This document shows, piece after piece, positions 33,453-41,866 of a stretch of DNA of 64,000 nucleotides. Source of the DNA: Williamsia phyllosphaerae (GTDB lineage Bacteria > Actinomycetota > Actinomycetes > Mycobacteriales > Mycobacteriaceae); assembly GCF_014635305.1 (NCBI RefSeq), contig NZ_BMCS01000003.1:641000-704999 (forward strand). Direction: 5' to 3'. Positions within the stretch are counted from its first letter, which is position 1. Every line of letters starts with the position of its first letter. Both the position numbers and the translations under genes were made by a program. The notes below the pieces were generated by a model. That model was not told the origin of the DNA, did no database searches, and worked only from the letters and a program-made list of their open reading frames with translations.

Positions 33453-34049
33453 ATGACGTCCGTGAGCGAGAATCGAAAGACACGTGACGACATCAAACGG
33501 GTATCGACCCTGCCCGAGCTCAAAGCTCTGTCACACCCCACGCGGCTGCGCCTGCTCTACGCACTCAAGGCTCACGACTCGCTGACGGCGACTCAACTCG
33601 GAGAAATTGTCGAGGAATCACCAGCGTCGGTCAGCTACCACCTCAATCAACTGGCCTCGAGTGGATTTGTCGAGGAGACCGACAACGCGAGCGGGGACGG
33701 TCGGCAGCGGTGGTGGCGTGCAGCGCACGGAATTTCATGGTTTCCGACCGACTTCAGCGACTCGCCCCACGGTGCCACCGCAGCGGAGGCGGCCAAAGCC
33801 GTAATGCTCGAACACCAATGGTCACGATTGATGGAATACGGCCGCACCGCTACATCCTGGGGACCTGATTGGACCGACGCGACGTTCAGCGCCGACAACG
33901 TTCTACGCTTGACCCCATCTCAGACCGACGCCCTGGGTGTCGAGTTGCTCGAGGTCGTTGAGCGGTACCGCTCCGTCGCCGCCGACGAGGAATCGCAAGA
34001 CGCAGCAGTGGTGATGGTCCTGCTACACGGATTCCCGACCCAGATGTGA
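33453..34049 (+). CDS. ArsR/HTH_20-type transcriptional regulator
   Basis: A 198-residue winged-helix regulator. The N-terminal DNA-binding domain is ELKALSHPTRLRLLYALK, then TATQLGEIVEESPASVSYHL (the recognition helix) near residue 53, and a GDGRQRWWRA wing. A helical C-terminal half follows, usual for ArsR-type proteins of the HTH_20 kind. No CxC metal site is seen. ATG 33453 is used. Short inverted CGCAA/TTGCG arms at 33429-33433 and 33440-33444, just upstream, may be its operator. It has no co-directional partner. Confidence 0.85.
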   Translation: MTSVSENRKTRDDIKRVSTLPELKALSHPTRLRLLYALKAHDSLTATQLGEIVEESPASVSYHLNQLASSGFVEETDNASGDGRQRWWRAAHGISWFPTDFSDSPHGATAAEAAKAVMLEHQWSRLMEYGRTATSWGPDWTDATFSADNVLRLTPSQTDALGVELLEVVERYRSVAADEESQDAAVVMVLLHGFPTQM

Positions 34050-34448
34050 GGCCACAAGCACACACTCGACTGGTGGAGCGCGATTGCGAGCAGGCTAACG
34101 TCAAGTTGACATAATGTATCTTATCGGCACGCGATTGCCATGGTGCCCAACAGCGGGCGGTGCGGTCATCCAATACCGCCCGACCGTGCATCTCGAGAAC
34201 CGGCGACACCCTGCCGCGCCGATCACCGACCTGCTTAGTTATCGCATTCTCGTCCACGACGTTGATGTCTCCAGGCCTTTGCCCAGATCCTGACCATTCA
34301 ATCTCGAAGCAGCCATCTTCGGTCGGACGCTTGTCTCTTATCGTGCCAAGGCTTGTCTCTTATCGTGCCAAGGCTCCCACAGGCAACCGCGATCCTTCGA
34401 ATCGTCACAGTGACGAAATCTCTCGGACGTGCAACGCAATCGCGAGAT
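34050..34448. other. Non-coding stretch between regulator and lipoprotein genes
   Basis: Four hundred bases with no gene I can support in any frame. It is A/T-richer than its surroundings (for example gttgacataatgtatcttat at 34105-34124, which contains an ATAA/TTAT pair). It contains the perfect tandem repeat at 34330-34373. The tail may hold the promoter-distal end of the lipoprotein transcript from the minus strand. Confidence 0.5.
34330..34373. repeat. Perfect tandem duplication of a 22-bp unit
   Basis: Bases 34330-34351 and 34352-34373 are identical 22-base units starting CTTGTCTCTTATCG. There is no third copy. The unit is unlike the neighbouring DNA. It lies in a non-coding stretch, so it may be a slippage duplication or a remnant of a larger repeat. 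Confidence 0.9.
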
Positions 34449-34802
34449 CTAACTGGTGCCCGCCGCCGTCGGTTCAAACTCGGAGCACAAGGCTCCGTGG
34501 TTGCTACCGGCTTCATACTGGACTACGCCGTCCAGGGTTGCCTTACACCACGACTTCGCCGCCCGACCGTCGAGGAATGGCAACACCTGGAGGAAGATGC
34601 TTTCCGGGATTTCATCTCCGGTCAGGATGACTCTGGTCTGTCCTCGTTCGAAGTCGTGGTTTCCGGAGGAATCGCTGTAGGTGGCGAATTCATAGTCGCC
34701 CCCGATCTCCAGCACGAGCGTCGGATCGCCGGGGTCGTTTGAACATCCGGCGTGAAGGAACAGAGCACCGCCGGCCACTAGCCCGACCACCAATCTCCGC
34801 AT
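34449..34802 (-). CDS. Predicted lipoprotein
   Basis: A 117-residue exported protein. A signal sequence MRRLVVGLVAGGALFLHAGC ends in a lipobox (LHAGC, lipidated Cys20). The mature part starts SNDPGDPTLVLEIGGDYEFA and looks beta-rich. It contains two later cysteines (WCKAT, LCSEF), which may form a disulfide. ATG 34802 is fixed by the signal peptide. I do not recognise a family. It is the last gene before the AlkA-like operon in the same orientation, 128 bases apart. Confidence 0.7.
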   Translation of the reverse strand: MRRLVVGLVAGGALFLHAGCSNDPGDPTLVLEIGGDYEFATYSDSSGNHDFERGQTRVILTGDEIPESIFLQVLPFLDGRAAKSWCKATLDGVVQYEAGSNHGALCSEFEPTAAGTS

Positions 34803-34930
34803 GCGCGGACGATACCGGACGAAGTGGCGATCGACTCTCCGCACACCAAAACCCATTCCGCGTCAATCAGACGAAAATCAGGTCGCAATCACCAGGCTGC
34901 CGGACGTGTCCACCCTGACCGTTGTAGCTT

Positions 34931-35770
34931 TCACTCCTCGAGCGCCTTTAGCGCGCGCAGGTGCACCGCTGCCCACGAGCGGAACGGCTTCCACGCCTCA
35001 GTGATCTCGTCGATCGAGCGATCAACGCCGTAGCGCTTGGTGATCTCGTCGCTCAGTCGGCCCTCGTTACGCGGCAGCACATCAGGGAAGTTCGCCCCGC
35101 GGATCACCACGAGCTCGGCCGAGAACGGTCCCATCCCCAGGATGCCCTTCACCTCGACGAACGCCTCGGCCGACGGCAACGAGCGCAGATAGGAACCGCC
35201 GAGCCGGCCGTCGAGAGCGGCCTCGGCGACCGCATCCAGGTACTCCGCCTTGCGTCCGGGCAGATCGAGTGATGCCGCACGCAGAGTGGCCGGAGACGGA
35301 AACGCTCCGTCATCGCCGAGCTGCGCCGTCAGCCGTGTCTTGATCGCCACCGCCTGCCGTATCTGCAGGCGTTGGGTCAGCACCGACCACACGGCCGCCT
35401 CGTAGGGCGAGAAGAACCCGCACGGCCGGAACCCACGGAGCCGAGACTGCGCATCGGCAATGACCTCATCGCGCGCCGCGACATCGGGCCACCCGCGCCC
35501 GTCGATGTCTATCGACAGCAGCCGCCGAACCTGCTCGGTCGCGGCATCCAACTCCCCCGGACCCTCGACCACGATGCGGACAGACGGCCCGTCCTGGGTG
35601 ATGACGGCATCCACCCGCTCCCAGTCGGTATCGCAGAGAAAGGCGGTGTGGATGCCCGCAGCCTGCGTCTGAGACGCGAGTCTCCCGGGGGCGAAACCCT
35701 CCCAGAATCGCTTGCTGGTGGCGAGCGACCAGGGCCCGACAATCTCGTGAACCGTCTCGAGTCGAGTCAT
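34931..35770 (-). CDS. DNA-3-methyladenine glycosylase-like (AlkA/HhH-GPD) protein
   Basis: A 279-residue base-excision enzyme of the HhH-GPD superfamily. The N-terminal beta domain (residues 1-105) is followed by CGFFSPYEAAVWSVLTQRLQIRQA, the LPGRKAEYLDAVAEAAL helix and the hairpin VKGILGMGPFSAELVVIRGA near residue 213. The region NFPDVLPRNEGRLSDEI after the hairpin corresponds to the catalytic-Asp loop, but the exact residue is uncertain. It removes alkylated bases from DNA. ATG 35770 is 3 bases after the ABM-like gene stop, so it is co-transcribed with that gene and the YceI gene. Confidence 0.88.
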   Translation of the reverse strand: MTRLETVHEIVGPWSLATSKRFWEGFAPGRLASQTQAAGIHTAFLCDTDWERVDAVITQDGPSVRIVVEGPGELDAATEQVRRLLSIDIDGRGWPDVAARDEVIADAQSRLRGFRPCGFFSPYEAAVWSVLTQRLQIRQAVAIKTRLTAQLGDDGAFPSPATLRAASLDLPGRKAEYLDAVAEAALDGRLGGSYLRSLPSAEAFVEVKGILGMGPFSAELVVIRGANFPDVLPRNEGRLSDEITKRYGVDRSIDEITEAWKPFRSWAAVHLRALKALEE

Positions 35771-35773
35771 GGA

Positions 35774-36460
35774 TCAGGCCTTGTCCTGCAGAGTGATGCC
35801 GAATAGGAGCGCTTCGCCTTCAGAGTAGTGACTGTTCACGCTCATGTGCTCGGCAAATCGCGCGTCGTCGAACGCTGCGGTCAAGTTGGCGGCTGAGCGC
35901 CACTGCACGTACTCGACGATTCGATCGCTCCGGAGGTCGCGAAAGAAGCTCGTTGAGACGAAGCCCTCGAGATGTTTGATGTGGTCGCGTGTTTCACTCT
36001 CGTTGTACTCGCCGATCCACCCTTGTTTGCCACTCACGGGTGTCATTCGGATGATCTCGTGGGCCAGGTCCGACCCGGTACGCGAGGGGTCGACCTGGGT
36101 CACGTCGTCCGGCTTTGCAGTCACCGTGGCGCTGTACTGATAGATACCGTCGTCGACGACGAGGTCGTCGACAAACTGATCATCATGTTGTGCACGAGTG
36201 AGTTCCGCGGCAAACGTCTCGGCGTCTCCGGTGCTGCGCCAGAAAACCAGCCCCATGAGGTGTTCGGTGTCGGGGGTGGTGAGCGGGCCGAGCCCCCGGC
36301 CCTGCGCCAGCCAGATTGCCCCGCCATTTCCTGGCCGCGGCCGCGCAATCGCCTCGACGGATGTCACGAGGCCGCTCCATCCGCCCTCTGCGTGGCAAGG
36401 GTCGGCCTCTGCAGTGACCACAACGACGAAAGGGGACTCATCAAAGTTGTCGTCGCCCAT
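35774..36460 (-). CDS. Antibiotic-biosynthesis-monooxygenase-like (ABM) protein
   Basis: A 228-residue protein with two ABM-like ferredoxin-fold halves. The first is GDDNFDESPFVVVVTAEADP, with LMGLVFWRSTGDAETFAAELTRA. The second is WIGEYNESETRDHIKHLEGFVSTSF followed by RIVEYVQWRSAANLTAAFDD, both in the expected pattern. Members degrade haem or oxidise small aromatics, or have no known activity. ATG 36460 (MGDDNFDES) comes 1 base after the YceI stop, with ggagg at the end of that gene as its ribosome-binding site. Confidence 0.7.
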   Translation of the reverse strand: MGDDNFDESPFVVVVTAEADPCHAEGGWSGLVTSVEAIARPRPGNGGAIWLAQGRGLGPLTTPDTEHLMGLVFWRSTGDAETFAAELTRAQHDDQFVDDLVVDDGIYQYSATVTAKPDDVTQVDPSRTGSDLAHEIIRMTPVSGKQGWIGEYNESETRDHIKHLEGFVSTSFFRDLRSDRIVEYVQWRSAANLTAAFDDARFAEHMSVNSHYSEGEALLFGITLQDKA

Positions 36461-36461
36461 G

Positions 36462-37052
36462 TCAATTGCCTCCGGCTTTGTTCGAGACGACATCATCGTC
36501 ATGATTGTCGAGCAGACGAGCGCTGACGTCGAGTTCGATGTCGACCCGGTTGCCCGCCAAGATCCCCTGTCGATCCAGCGGAACGGCGAAGCGGACCCCG
36601 AAGTCCTGACGATTCACCTGCCCCGTCGCACGGAATCGGACGTCGCGACGTCCGTTGGCGTCGCGCTCGAACCGAATCTGGTTCACCGCCAGCACCACCG
36701 GGCGGGTGACGCCGCGAATGGTGAGAGTGCCGTCAACTCGAACCCCTTTGTTGCTCAGTGTGATCGCGGTCGACCCGTAGGTGATGGCTGGGTGGTTCTC
36801 TGCGTCGAACGGGTCCTTGGCGAGCGTTCTCTCATCGCGTCGAGCATTGTGGGTATCCATCGAACTCACTTGAACGCTCGCCTTGACAGACGATTCGGTG
36901 ACGTCGGGACTAGTCACGATCTGGCCGTCGAACTCGGTGAAGACCCCCGGCACTTTCATGAAGATCAAGTGGCTGATCGAGAACTTCACCGCACTTTCCT
37001 GTGGATCCACCACCCACGTGCCCGCGATGTACTCATCGGATATTCGTGCCAT
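36462..37052 (-). CDS. YceI family protein
   Basis: A 196-residue YceI-like lipid-binding protein. Landmarks are GTWVVDPQESAVKFSISHLIF (residues 10-30 roughly), AENHPAITYGSTAITL and GTLTIRGVTRPVVL (the conserved 'L.I.G.t.pv' strand), then VNRQDFGVRFAVPLDRQGI. No signal peptide is seen. ATG 37052 (MARISDEY) is chosen over a longer open frame. It is the first of three co-directional genes (YceI, ABM, AlkA) with 1- and 3-base gaps. A second YceI gene is at 9344-9898. Confidence 0.9.
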   Translation of the reverse strand: MARISDEYIAGTWVVDPQESAVKFSISHLIFMKVPGVFTEFDGQIVTSPDVTESSVKASVQVSSMDTHNARRDERTLAKDPFDAENHPAITYGSTAITLSNKGVRVDGTLTIRGVTRPVVLAVNQIRFERDANGRRDVRFRATGQVNRQDFGVRFAVPLDRQGILAGNRVDIELDVSARLLDNHDDDVVSNKAGGN

Positions 37053-37625
37053 CGGTCTCGGCCTCCAGGTCGCTCGACAACTGCTGCTCTGTTCATCCGG
37101 ACCGCACACGCGGCCCTGCGTCACTCCTACACACGGTAACCATCTTCGTACTGGCTACGAATCACCGTTGTGGCCGCATCTACGCTGGTCACAGGGTTGC
37201 GAAACCGGAAAATGTGTGAGCTAACGGCGATCAGACACTTCGAGAACAGTCGATCTCTGCGAGTTTATGATCGCTGCAGCACAACGCAATTGACTTCAAC
37301 AGCGTGGTCATGATCGCCCATCGACCCACCTGTCCGGTTCGACGCTCAATCGGCGAATTCTGCCCTGTTGCTCACAAGAAGGGCTGTCTGTCCTGCTTTT
37401 CGAGCGCGATAGATGTCATAGCACCGACACCCGCGGATGGGTCATTCCACCCTAGTTCCGCGGCAACAGACGAGCGCTTCGACCAAGCGCCATCAAAACC
37501 GGCAGCGACCAATTCCGCTCCCCCGGTCGCACTGCACACCGTTCCTGTGCCCCCAGCACTGAATAAGCAATAATCGGTTCGCCGACACCTCGGCGACCAG
37601 AGGAGCACCAGGAGGAAAATCGCTG
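37053..37625. other. 573-base non-coding stretch
   Basis: No gene is supported here. Open frames exist in both directions (for example 37372-37638 on the minus strand), but their codon third positions are mixed and they resemble nothing. The DNA is A/T-richer than most of the window. The aggaggaaaa ribosome-binding site of the next gene lies at 37609-37618. The left end must hold the promoter of the YceI operon. Confidence 0.6.
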
Positions 37626-38030
37626 ATGCGCATCGCATTGACCTCGATCTTCGTCGACAGCCAGGAGTCAGCGGAAGCGTTCTACACCGACGTCCTTGGC
37701 TTCGAGCTCCGGCACAAGGTCCCGATCGGGGCCGACTTCTGGCTGACGGTGGCCGCTCCGGAAGACCCGGCAGGCCCCGAGCTGCTGCTCGAGCCTGCGG
37801 GTCACCCTGCTGCGCAGTCGTTTCGCGCGGCCATGGTGGCTGACGGTATCCCCGTCGCGCAGTTCGCAGTGACGGACATCCACAGCGAGTACGAGAGGCT
37901 TGTCGGCCTTGGGGTCAGGTTCACACAATCCCCGGTCGAAATGGGGCCGGCGGTCACTGCGGTGTTCGACGACACCTGCGGGAACCTCATCCAGTTACTG
38001 CAACCGACCGAGGTCCGCAACGCCCGCTGA
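37626..38030 (+). CDS. Glyoxalase/VOC-fold protein
   Basis: A 134-residue VOC protein. It starts MRIALTSIFVDSQESAEAFYTDVLGF, cited as the key FVDSQESAEAFY part, with GADFWLTVAAPEDPAGPELLLEP in the first half. VAQFAVTDIHSEYERLVGLGVRF and AVFDDTCGNLIQLLQ form the second half. The metal ligands are not obvious. It may be a bleomycin- or toxin-type resistance or a dioxygenase relative. ATG 37626 follows aggagg. The family is common in soil actinobacteria. Confidence 0.88.
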   Translation: MRIALTSIFVDSQESAEAFYTDVLGFELRHKVPIGADFWLTVAAPEDPAGPELLLEPAGHPAAQSFRAAMVADGIPVAQFAVTDIHSEYERLVGLGVRFTQSPVEMGPAVTAVFDDTCGNLIQLLQPTEVRNAR

Positions 38031-38049
38031 CAAGTCGTCGGCGGCCGGT

Positions 38050-38226
38050 TCATTCGATCCGGAATGTCCCGACCGGTCGATACTGCGAATCCATCAGATC
38101 GTGGGACACGTTCTGATCCAACGACAGTTGTGCTGTTGCACCGGCCCAGTAGCGCAGGATGCGCCCCACTTCTGCGGCCGGGTCACCCTCGAGGGCATCG
38201 AGATCCACGTCCAGAATCAATCTCAT
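38050..38226 (-). CDS. Small conserved protein
   Basis: A 58-residue acidic protein (LDVDLDALEGDPAAEVGRIL...). It reads as a conserved actinobacterial hypothetical, with YWAGATAQLSLDQ and SQYRPVGTFRIE blocks. ATG 38226 is chosen over an upstream frame extension. It lies 10 bases after the alpha/beta hydrolase stop on the same strand. Function is unknown; the wide conservation of this sort of protein suggests a partner or regulator. Confidence 0.65.
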   Translation of the reverse strand: MRLILDVDLDALEGDPAAEVGRILRYWAGATAQLSLDQNVSHDLMDSQYRPVGTFRIE

Positions 38227-38236
38227 ACCGCGGAGC

Positions 38237-39079
38237 CTAGTCAGGTCGCGAGACAACAGCCTCGTCGATCATCGCGCCGACCGCGGCAGCACCTACCGGC
38301 GTCATGACTGTCCCGGCATGATCGAGCCCCACCATCGGGCTTATCGCTGTCAGGTCCAGCGCGTCGATGTCCTGCGCCGAATACATCGGCGCAGAATCTG
38401 CCCCAACGCTCCACTGTGCGTGCAGGAATCGAATCGGCATGGTCAGTTCGCGGAAGCGCGAGTCGCCGAAGAACACGTCCGTGGCGTCCGCGACAACCGC
38501 TGCGGACGACAGCCGGGGCGATCCGTCGGCCAGGTCATGCTCGGCGTACTTCCGCAGCAGCGGGTCGGCTCGGTCGAGTAGCGGCATCGACGTCGACACC
38601 AAGAAGTCAACGTAGTCGTCCACGTCGTTCCACCGCCGCTGTGATTGAGCAACCTTGTCTGCGAACACAGCCGCCACGTTGTCGCGGGTGAGGCCGGCGG
38701 GTGGTCCTACCGGCACGCCACCGTCGACGAGGACGAGGCTCTTCACCCTGGACGGATACCGGGCCGCGAACTCCACCGACACGAATGCACCCATCGACAT
38801 TCCGCACACGTGCACGGCGTCGAGTCCCAGCGCGTCGAGGACGGCGTCCAGATCCTGCGCGTGCCGGCCCAGCGATGACGGACCCGTGACGTCCACGCTG
38901 TCACCCCGCCCGCGTAGGTCCGGTGCGACGAGGGTCAGGTGCGGGGCCTGCTCGCGCAGCCAGCCCCACAGCATGCGCTGGCTGGAGACCCCGTGAACGA
39001 CGAGAATCGGGGCGGACGTCCCACTGTTGATCTCGACGGCGATGTCTCCGCCAGGAACCGGTACTCGATCGACTGTCAT
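38237..39079 (-). CDS. Alpha/beta hydrolase
   Basis: A 280-residue serine hydrolase. It has ILVVHGVSSQRMLWGW with the oxyanion HG near residue 30, nucleophile Ser95 in GMSMGAFV, and catalytic His in GLDHAGT near residue 260. It resembles the esterase/peptidase-type hydrolases of the abhydrolase-1 family. ATG 39079 is used. It is followed by the small conserved gene and preceded by the PhyH-type oxygenase on the same strand with a gap of 43 bases. Confidence 0.9.
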   Translation of the reverse strand: MTVDRVPVPGGDIAVEINSGTSAPILVVHGVSSQRMLWGWLREQAPHLTLVAPDLRGRGDSVDVTGPSSLGRHAQDLDAVLDALGLDAVHVCGMSMGAFVSVEFAARYPSRVKSLVLVDGGVPVGPPAGLTRDNVAAVFADKVAQSQRRWNDVDDYVDFLVSTSMPLLDRADPLLRKYAEHDLADGSPRLSSAAVVADATDVFFGDSRFRELTMPIRFLHAQWSVGADSAPMYSAQDIDALDLTAISPMVGLDHAGTVMTPVGAAAVGAMIDEAVVSRPD

Positions 39080-39122
39080 GTTCGCCAATGGTATTGAAAA
39101 GGCTCGTCCGAGTGGTGAGCGC

Positions 39123-40109
39123 TCAGCCGCGGCGACCGACCACGGGGTTGAGATCCGAGGCTGCCAGTCCCCCGGGCTCGATGCCGGGGAGGAACTCGCG
39201 CCAGGTGCCACTGATGAGTGTCGGTGACTCCACGACCCGAGCCCCGTCGGCGAAGTAGGTGGTGGCCAGCGCGCGACGCGGCTGCGTGGTCAGGTTCGGA
39301 CCAGCGGTGTGGAAGCACAGCGCCGAGTGGAACGACACGTCGCCCACCGCGAACGGGCCCGATTCGACCGCGACGTCACGTTCGACGAATCGCTTGGTGA
39401 CGGCCTCGTCGTAGGACGTCCCGATCTTGTCGAACTCCAGGTCCGACACCTCCCCCAGGACCTCGCGCCCGCGGGCGAACGAGAGCGGACCCATCCGGCC
39501 GGGAATCGCCGACATCGGCATCCACGCCGTGACCGCCTGAACCGTCTGCAGCGGGAAGTGCTCGGCGTCGTGGTGCCAGGGCGTACGACCGCAGCCGGGC
39601 TCCTTAGACAGCGCGTTGTCGTGATAGAGCCGAACGCCGGGCTCGTCGAGCAGGGCCGCAGCCAGACCACCGATACGGGGCGACAGCGCCACAGCGCGCA
39701 TCAGGTCGTCGTGCAGCCACATCTGCTCCAGCGCAGTGAACCGGCCGGCGACGTCGTCGCCATGCTCGGCACGGAGGAGTTCCTCGAGGCGTTCGGCAAG
39801 ACGTCGTACGACCGCCGGCGACAGCACCGCGGGAAGCCGAACGAAGGCCTCGCGCGCAAATGATTCGATCGCAGCGGGGTCGAGGTCGTAGGGCTCGGCC
39901 AGCTCGCACTCGACCTGCTCATCGGTAGCCGCCGCGACGTCCGGCAACCCCGGGCCGTCGACCAGTTCGGTCGGCACGTTCTCGTTGGCGGCGAGGGTGA
40001 CGTACCAGTCCCACCAATCCTGGTCGTTGCCCGCCCAGTCCTGTTCGATGCCACCGTCCCGGTTCTCTTCGGGAAGTCGGTCGTTGGTCGTCGTGTTGCT
40101 CAGAGCCAC
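39123..40109 (-). CDS. PhyH-type Fe(II)/2-oxoglutarate dioxygenase
   Basis: A 328-residue oxygenase of the phytanoyl-CoA hydroxylase family. The iron ligands fit PWHHDAEHF (His179 or His180 with Asp181) and His267 in SALCFHTAGPN. Arg279 just after that would bind 2-oxoglutarate. The N-terminal 60 residues are acidic and unlike the core. The start is GTG 40109, inside the 3' end of the methyltransferase gene (8-10 base overlap), so both are co-translated. The substrate is unknown and is probably the product of the adjacent methyltransferase. Confidence 0.85.
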   Translation of the reverse strand: MALSNTTTNDRLPEENRDGGIEQDWAGNDQDWWDWYVTLAANENVPTELVDGPGLPDVAAATDEQVECELAEPYDLDPAAIESFAREAFVRLPAVLSPAVVRRLAERLEELLRAEHGDDVAGRFTALEQMWLHDDLMRAVALSPRIGGLAAALLDEPGVRLYHDNALSKEPGCGRTPWHHDAEHFPLQTVQAVTAWMPMSAIPGRMGPLSFARGREVLGEVSDLEFDKIGTSYDEAVTKRFVERDVAVESGPFAVGDVSFHSALCFHTAGPNLTTQPRRALATTYFADGARVVESPTLISGTWREFLPGIEPGGLAASDLNPVVGRRG

Positions 40110-40912
40110 AGCAGGGCCGCCTCGTGGGAGAAGGTGTAGGAACCGGACACGTCGCGGCAGGAGGCGAGGTAGTCGCCCAACACGGGCGCCGCCTCCATCT
40201 CGTCCAGTGACACGGAGTCGTCGAATGCGCAGCGCTGCAGGAAGCCTTCGGCGACGCCACGATCGGACGTGCCGGTGGTGTAGGTGATGCGCTGATCACG
40301 CACGTCCGCACCGGCCCGCACCAGAGCGTCGCGCACCTGTTCGGCCGTTGTGTACGGGGTCGCCTCGCGCACACCGGCGCGGAAGGCGTCGTAGAAGGCG
40401 AGGTAGTGGGAGGCCGCGGTGGCCTGAGCGATCAGACCCAGGCCGCCCGGGGCGAGTGCGGCGACGAAACGCTCGGCCGCTGCGTCCAGCTCCGCCGGCG
40501 GCAGCGCGTAGAGCGCATGCGTGGCCCACACGACGTCGTAACCGGAGTACTCGACGGGCAGATCCTGCAGGGTCATCACGAGGTCGTGGCGGGCGGCAAA
40601 AGGCGCCCCTAGAACGCCTCGGGCCTCGGCGACGGAGAACGCCGACGGGTCGAGCAGGTCGTAGGCCAACTCGGGTACCGCGGACAGGTCGGTGTGGCGG
40701 CGCAGCGCAGTGGGGAACTTCCCGCTGCCGCAGGCCACGTCCAGCAGCGACCATCCGCCGTGCGCGCGGTCGGCGAGCAGGGCAGGCCAGTCGGCGGCCA
40801 GCGCGAGCTGGCGGTAGTCCTCGGTGGCCAGGGCGTAGAACGCCTCCATGCCTGTACGGCCGGCCTCACTCCAGTGCTCGAGACTCCGCTCGGCTGTGTC
40901 TTTGCTGCTCAC
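40100..40912 (-). CDS. Class I SAM-dependent methyltransferase
   Basis: A 270-residue methyltransferase. The SAM-binding motif I is SLLDVACGSGKFPTAL (residues 54-69), followed by LAYDLLDPSAF, the acidic YDVVWATHALYALPP motif and ALAPGGLGLIAQAT. C-terminal residues form a separate cap. It acts on a small molecule, but the acceptor cannot be named. It begins at ATG 40912, is divergent from the second methyltransferase gene at 40982, and overlaps the oxygenase gene. The three genes look like a small biosynthetic unit. Confidence 0.88.
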   Translation of the reverse strand: MSSKDTAERSLEHWSEAGRTGMEAFYALATEDYRQLALAADWPALLADRAHGGWSLLDVACGSGKFPTALRRHTDLSAVPELAYDLLDPSAFSVAEARGVLGAPFAARHDLVMTLQDLPVEYSGYDVVWATHALYALPPAELDAAAERFVAALAPGGLGLIAQATAASHYLAFYDAFRAGVREATPYTTAEQVRDALVRAGADVRDQRITYTTGTSDRGVAEGFLQRCAFDDSVSLDEMEAAPVLGDYLASCRDVSGSYTFSHEAALLWL

Positions 40913-40981
40913 GCCACTCCCCGTCTGCTCATCAGCACAACCGCGGGCACCGGAAGGAACCGTCGTGGTTGACTCGATCTA

Positions 40982-41842
40982 ATGACGAGCCTAGTCCCGA
41001 CCCCGACGAGCACCGCTGCCGCCGATCTTCTCGACGACCTGCGCACCCTCCGGCAGGGTGTTGCCGCTCTGCCCGCCCTGGAGCCCGACTCCTACGCGCG
41101 CGACCACGCCGCGTTCGAGTTGCTCTCCGACCAACGCGGCCTGATCGCCGACCACCTCGCCGACCGGATGGCGGAGCTGGGAGACGGACCTATCTCGGTC
41201 CTCTCGGTCGGCTGTGGTGACGGCTCGCTGGACGTGCGGCTCGCCGAGGGGCTGGTGCGGGCGGTGCCCGGCAGGCCGGTGCGTTACGTCGGCATCGAAC
41301 CCTGGTCCGGGAGCGCTGCACTCTTCACGGCCGAGATGGCCGCATTGGAGGCCCGGGAGCTGACCGTCGAGGCACACGTCTCGTCGTTCGCCGACGCCTC
41401 GGTGGACGAGACCTTCGACGTCGTCGTGTTCGTGCATTCGATCTACTACGTCGTCGATCTCCGGGAGACGCTGCGCAGCGCCCTGGACCTGGTGCGACCC
41501 GGTGGGCAACTGTGGGTGCTCAACGCACCGCGTGCCGCGCTCAACGAGCTGGTCGATGTGCTCGCCCCGCCTTTGGAGGATCACCGGCAGTGGTTCAGCG
41601 CCGACGTCGAGGAGGCCTTCGCCGCCGAGGGGATCACGCTCGACGACGCGGTCACTCTGAACGCGCTCGTCGACCTTGCCTCGTCGAGCGACGAGGTACT
41701 CGATTTCGCGGTGCAGGCACGGCTGACCCCCGAGCTACGCGGCCCGGTGCGGGCCTACCTCGCCGCCGTCTCGGTACCTGGACCCGACGGCGAGGCCCGG
41801 GTGCCGCACCCGGTCGACGTGTTCAGCACGACCCGTCACTGA
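40982..41842 (+). CDS. Class I SAM-dependent methyltransferase, histamine/histidine-methyltransferase-like
   Basis: A 286-residue methyltransferase. Motif I is VLSVGCGDGSLDVRLAEGL (about residues 73-91). VRYVGIEPWSGSAALF and FDVVVFVHSIYYVVDLRE are the next two SAM-fold strands, and DLVRPGGQLWVLNAP the fourth. The 'GxGdGxxDl' look and the HSIYYV step resemble the histamine-N-methyltransferase-like group, so the acceptor may be an amine. It is divergent from the methyltransferase/oxygenase pair and 69 bases from it. Confidence 0.85.
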   Translation: MTSLVPTPTSTAAADLLDDLRTLRQGVAALPALEPDSYARDHAAFELLSDQRGLIADHLADRMAELGDGPISVLSVGCGDGSLDVRLAEGLVRAVPGRPVRYVGIEPWSGSAALFTAEMAALEARELTVEAHVSSFADASVDETFDVVVFVHSIYYVVDLRETLRSALDLVRPGGQLWVLNAPRAALNELVDVLAPPLEDHRQWFSADVEEAFAAEGITLDDAVTLNALVDLASSSDEVLDFAVQARLTPELRGPVRAYLAAVSVPGPDGEARVPHPVDVFSTTRH

Positions 41843-41866
41843 TCGGCCCGGGCCCTCGGTGCGGGT

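Noticed and set aside
34105..34124. A TTGACA-like and A/T-rich stretch as a promoter
   Set aside because: No -10 box lies at the right distance and no gene starts downstream on either strand within a sensible range.
34160..34630. A plus-strand open frame crossing the tandem repeat
   Set aside because: It reads through the 22-bp duplication and antisense to the lipoprotein, with no recognisable domain or good start.
37372..37638. A minus-strand 88-residue open frame in the long non-coding stretch
   Set aside because: Codon third positions are mixed, there is no domain and it overlaps the start of the VOC gene.
41845..41854. GGCCCGGGCC palindrome between two convergent genes as a terminator
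   Set aside because: It is only 10 bases with no loop or T-run, and short GC palindromes are common in this DNA.
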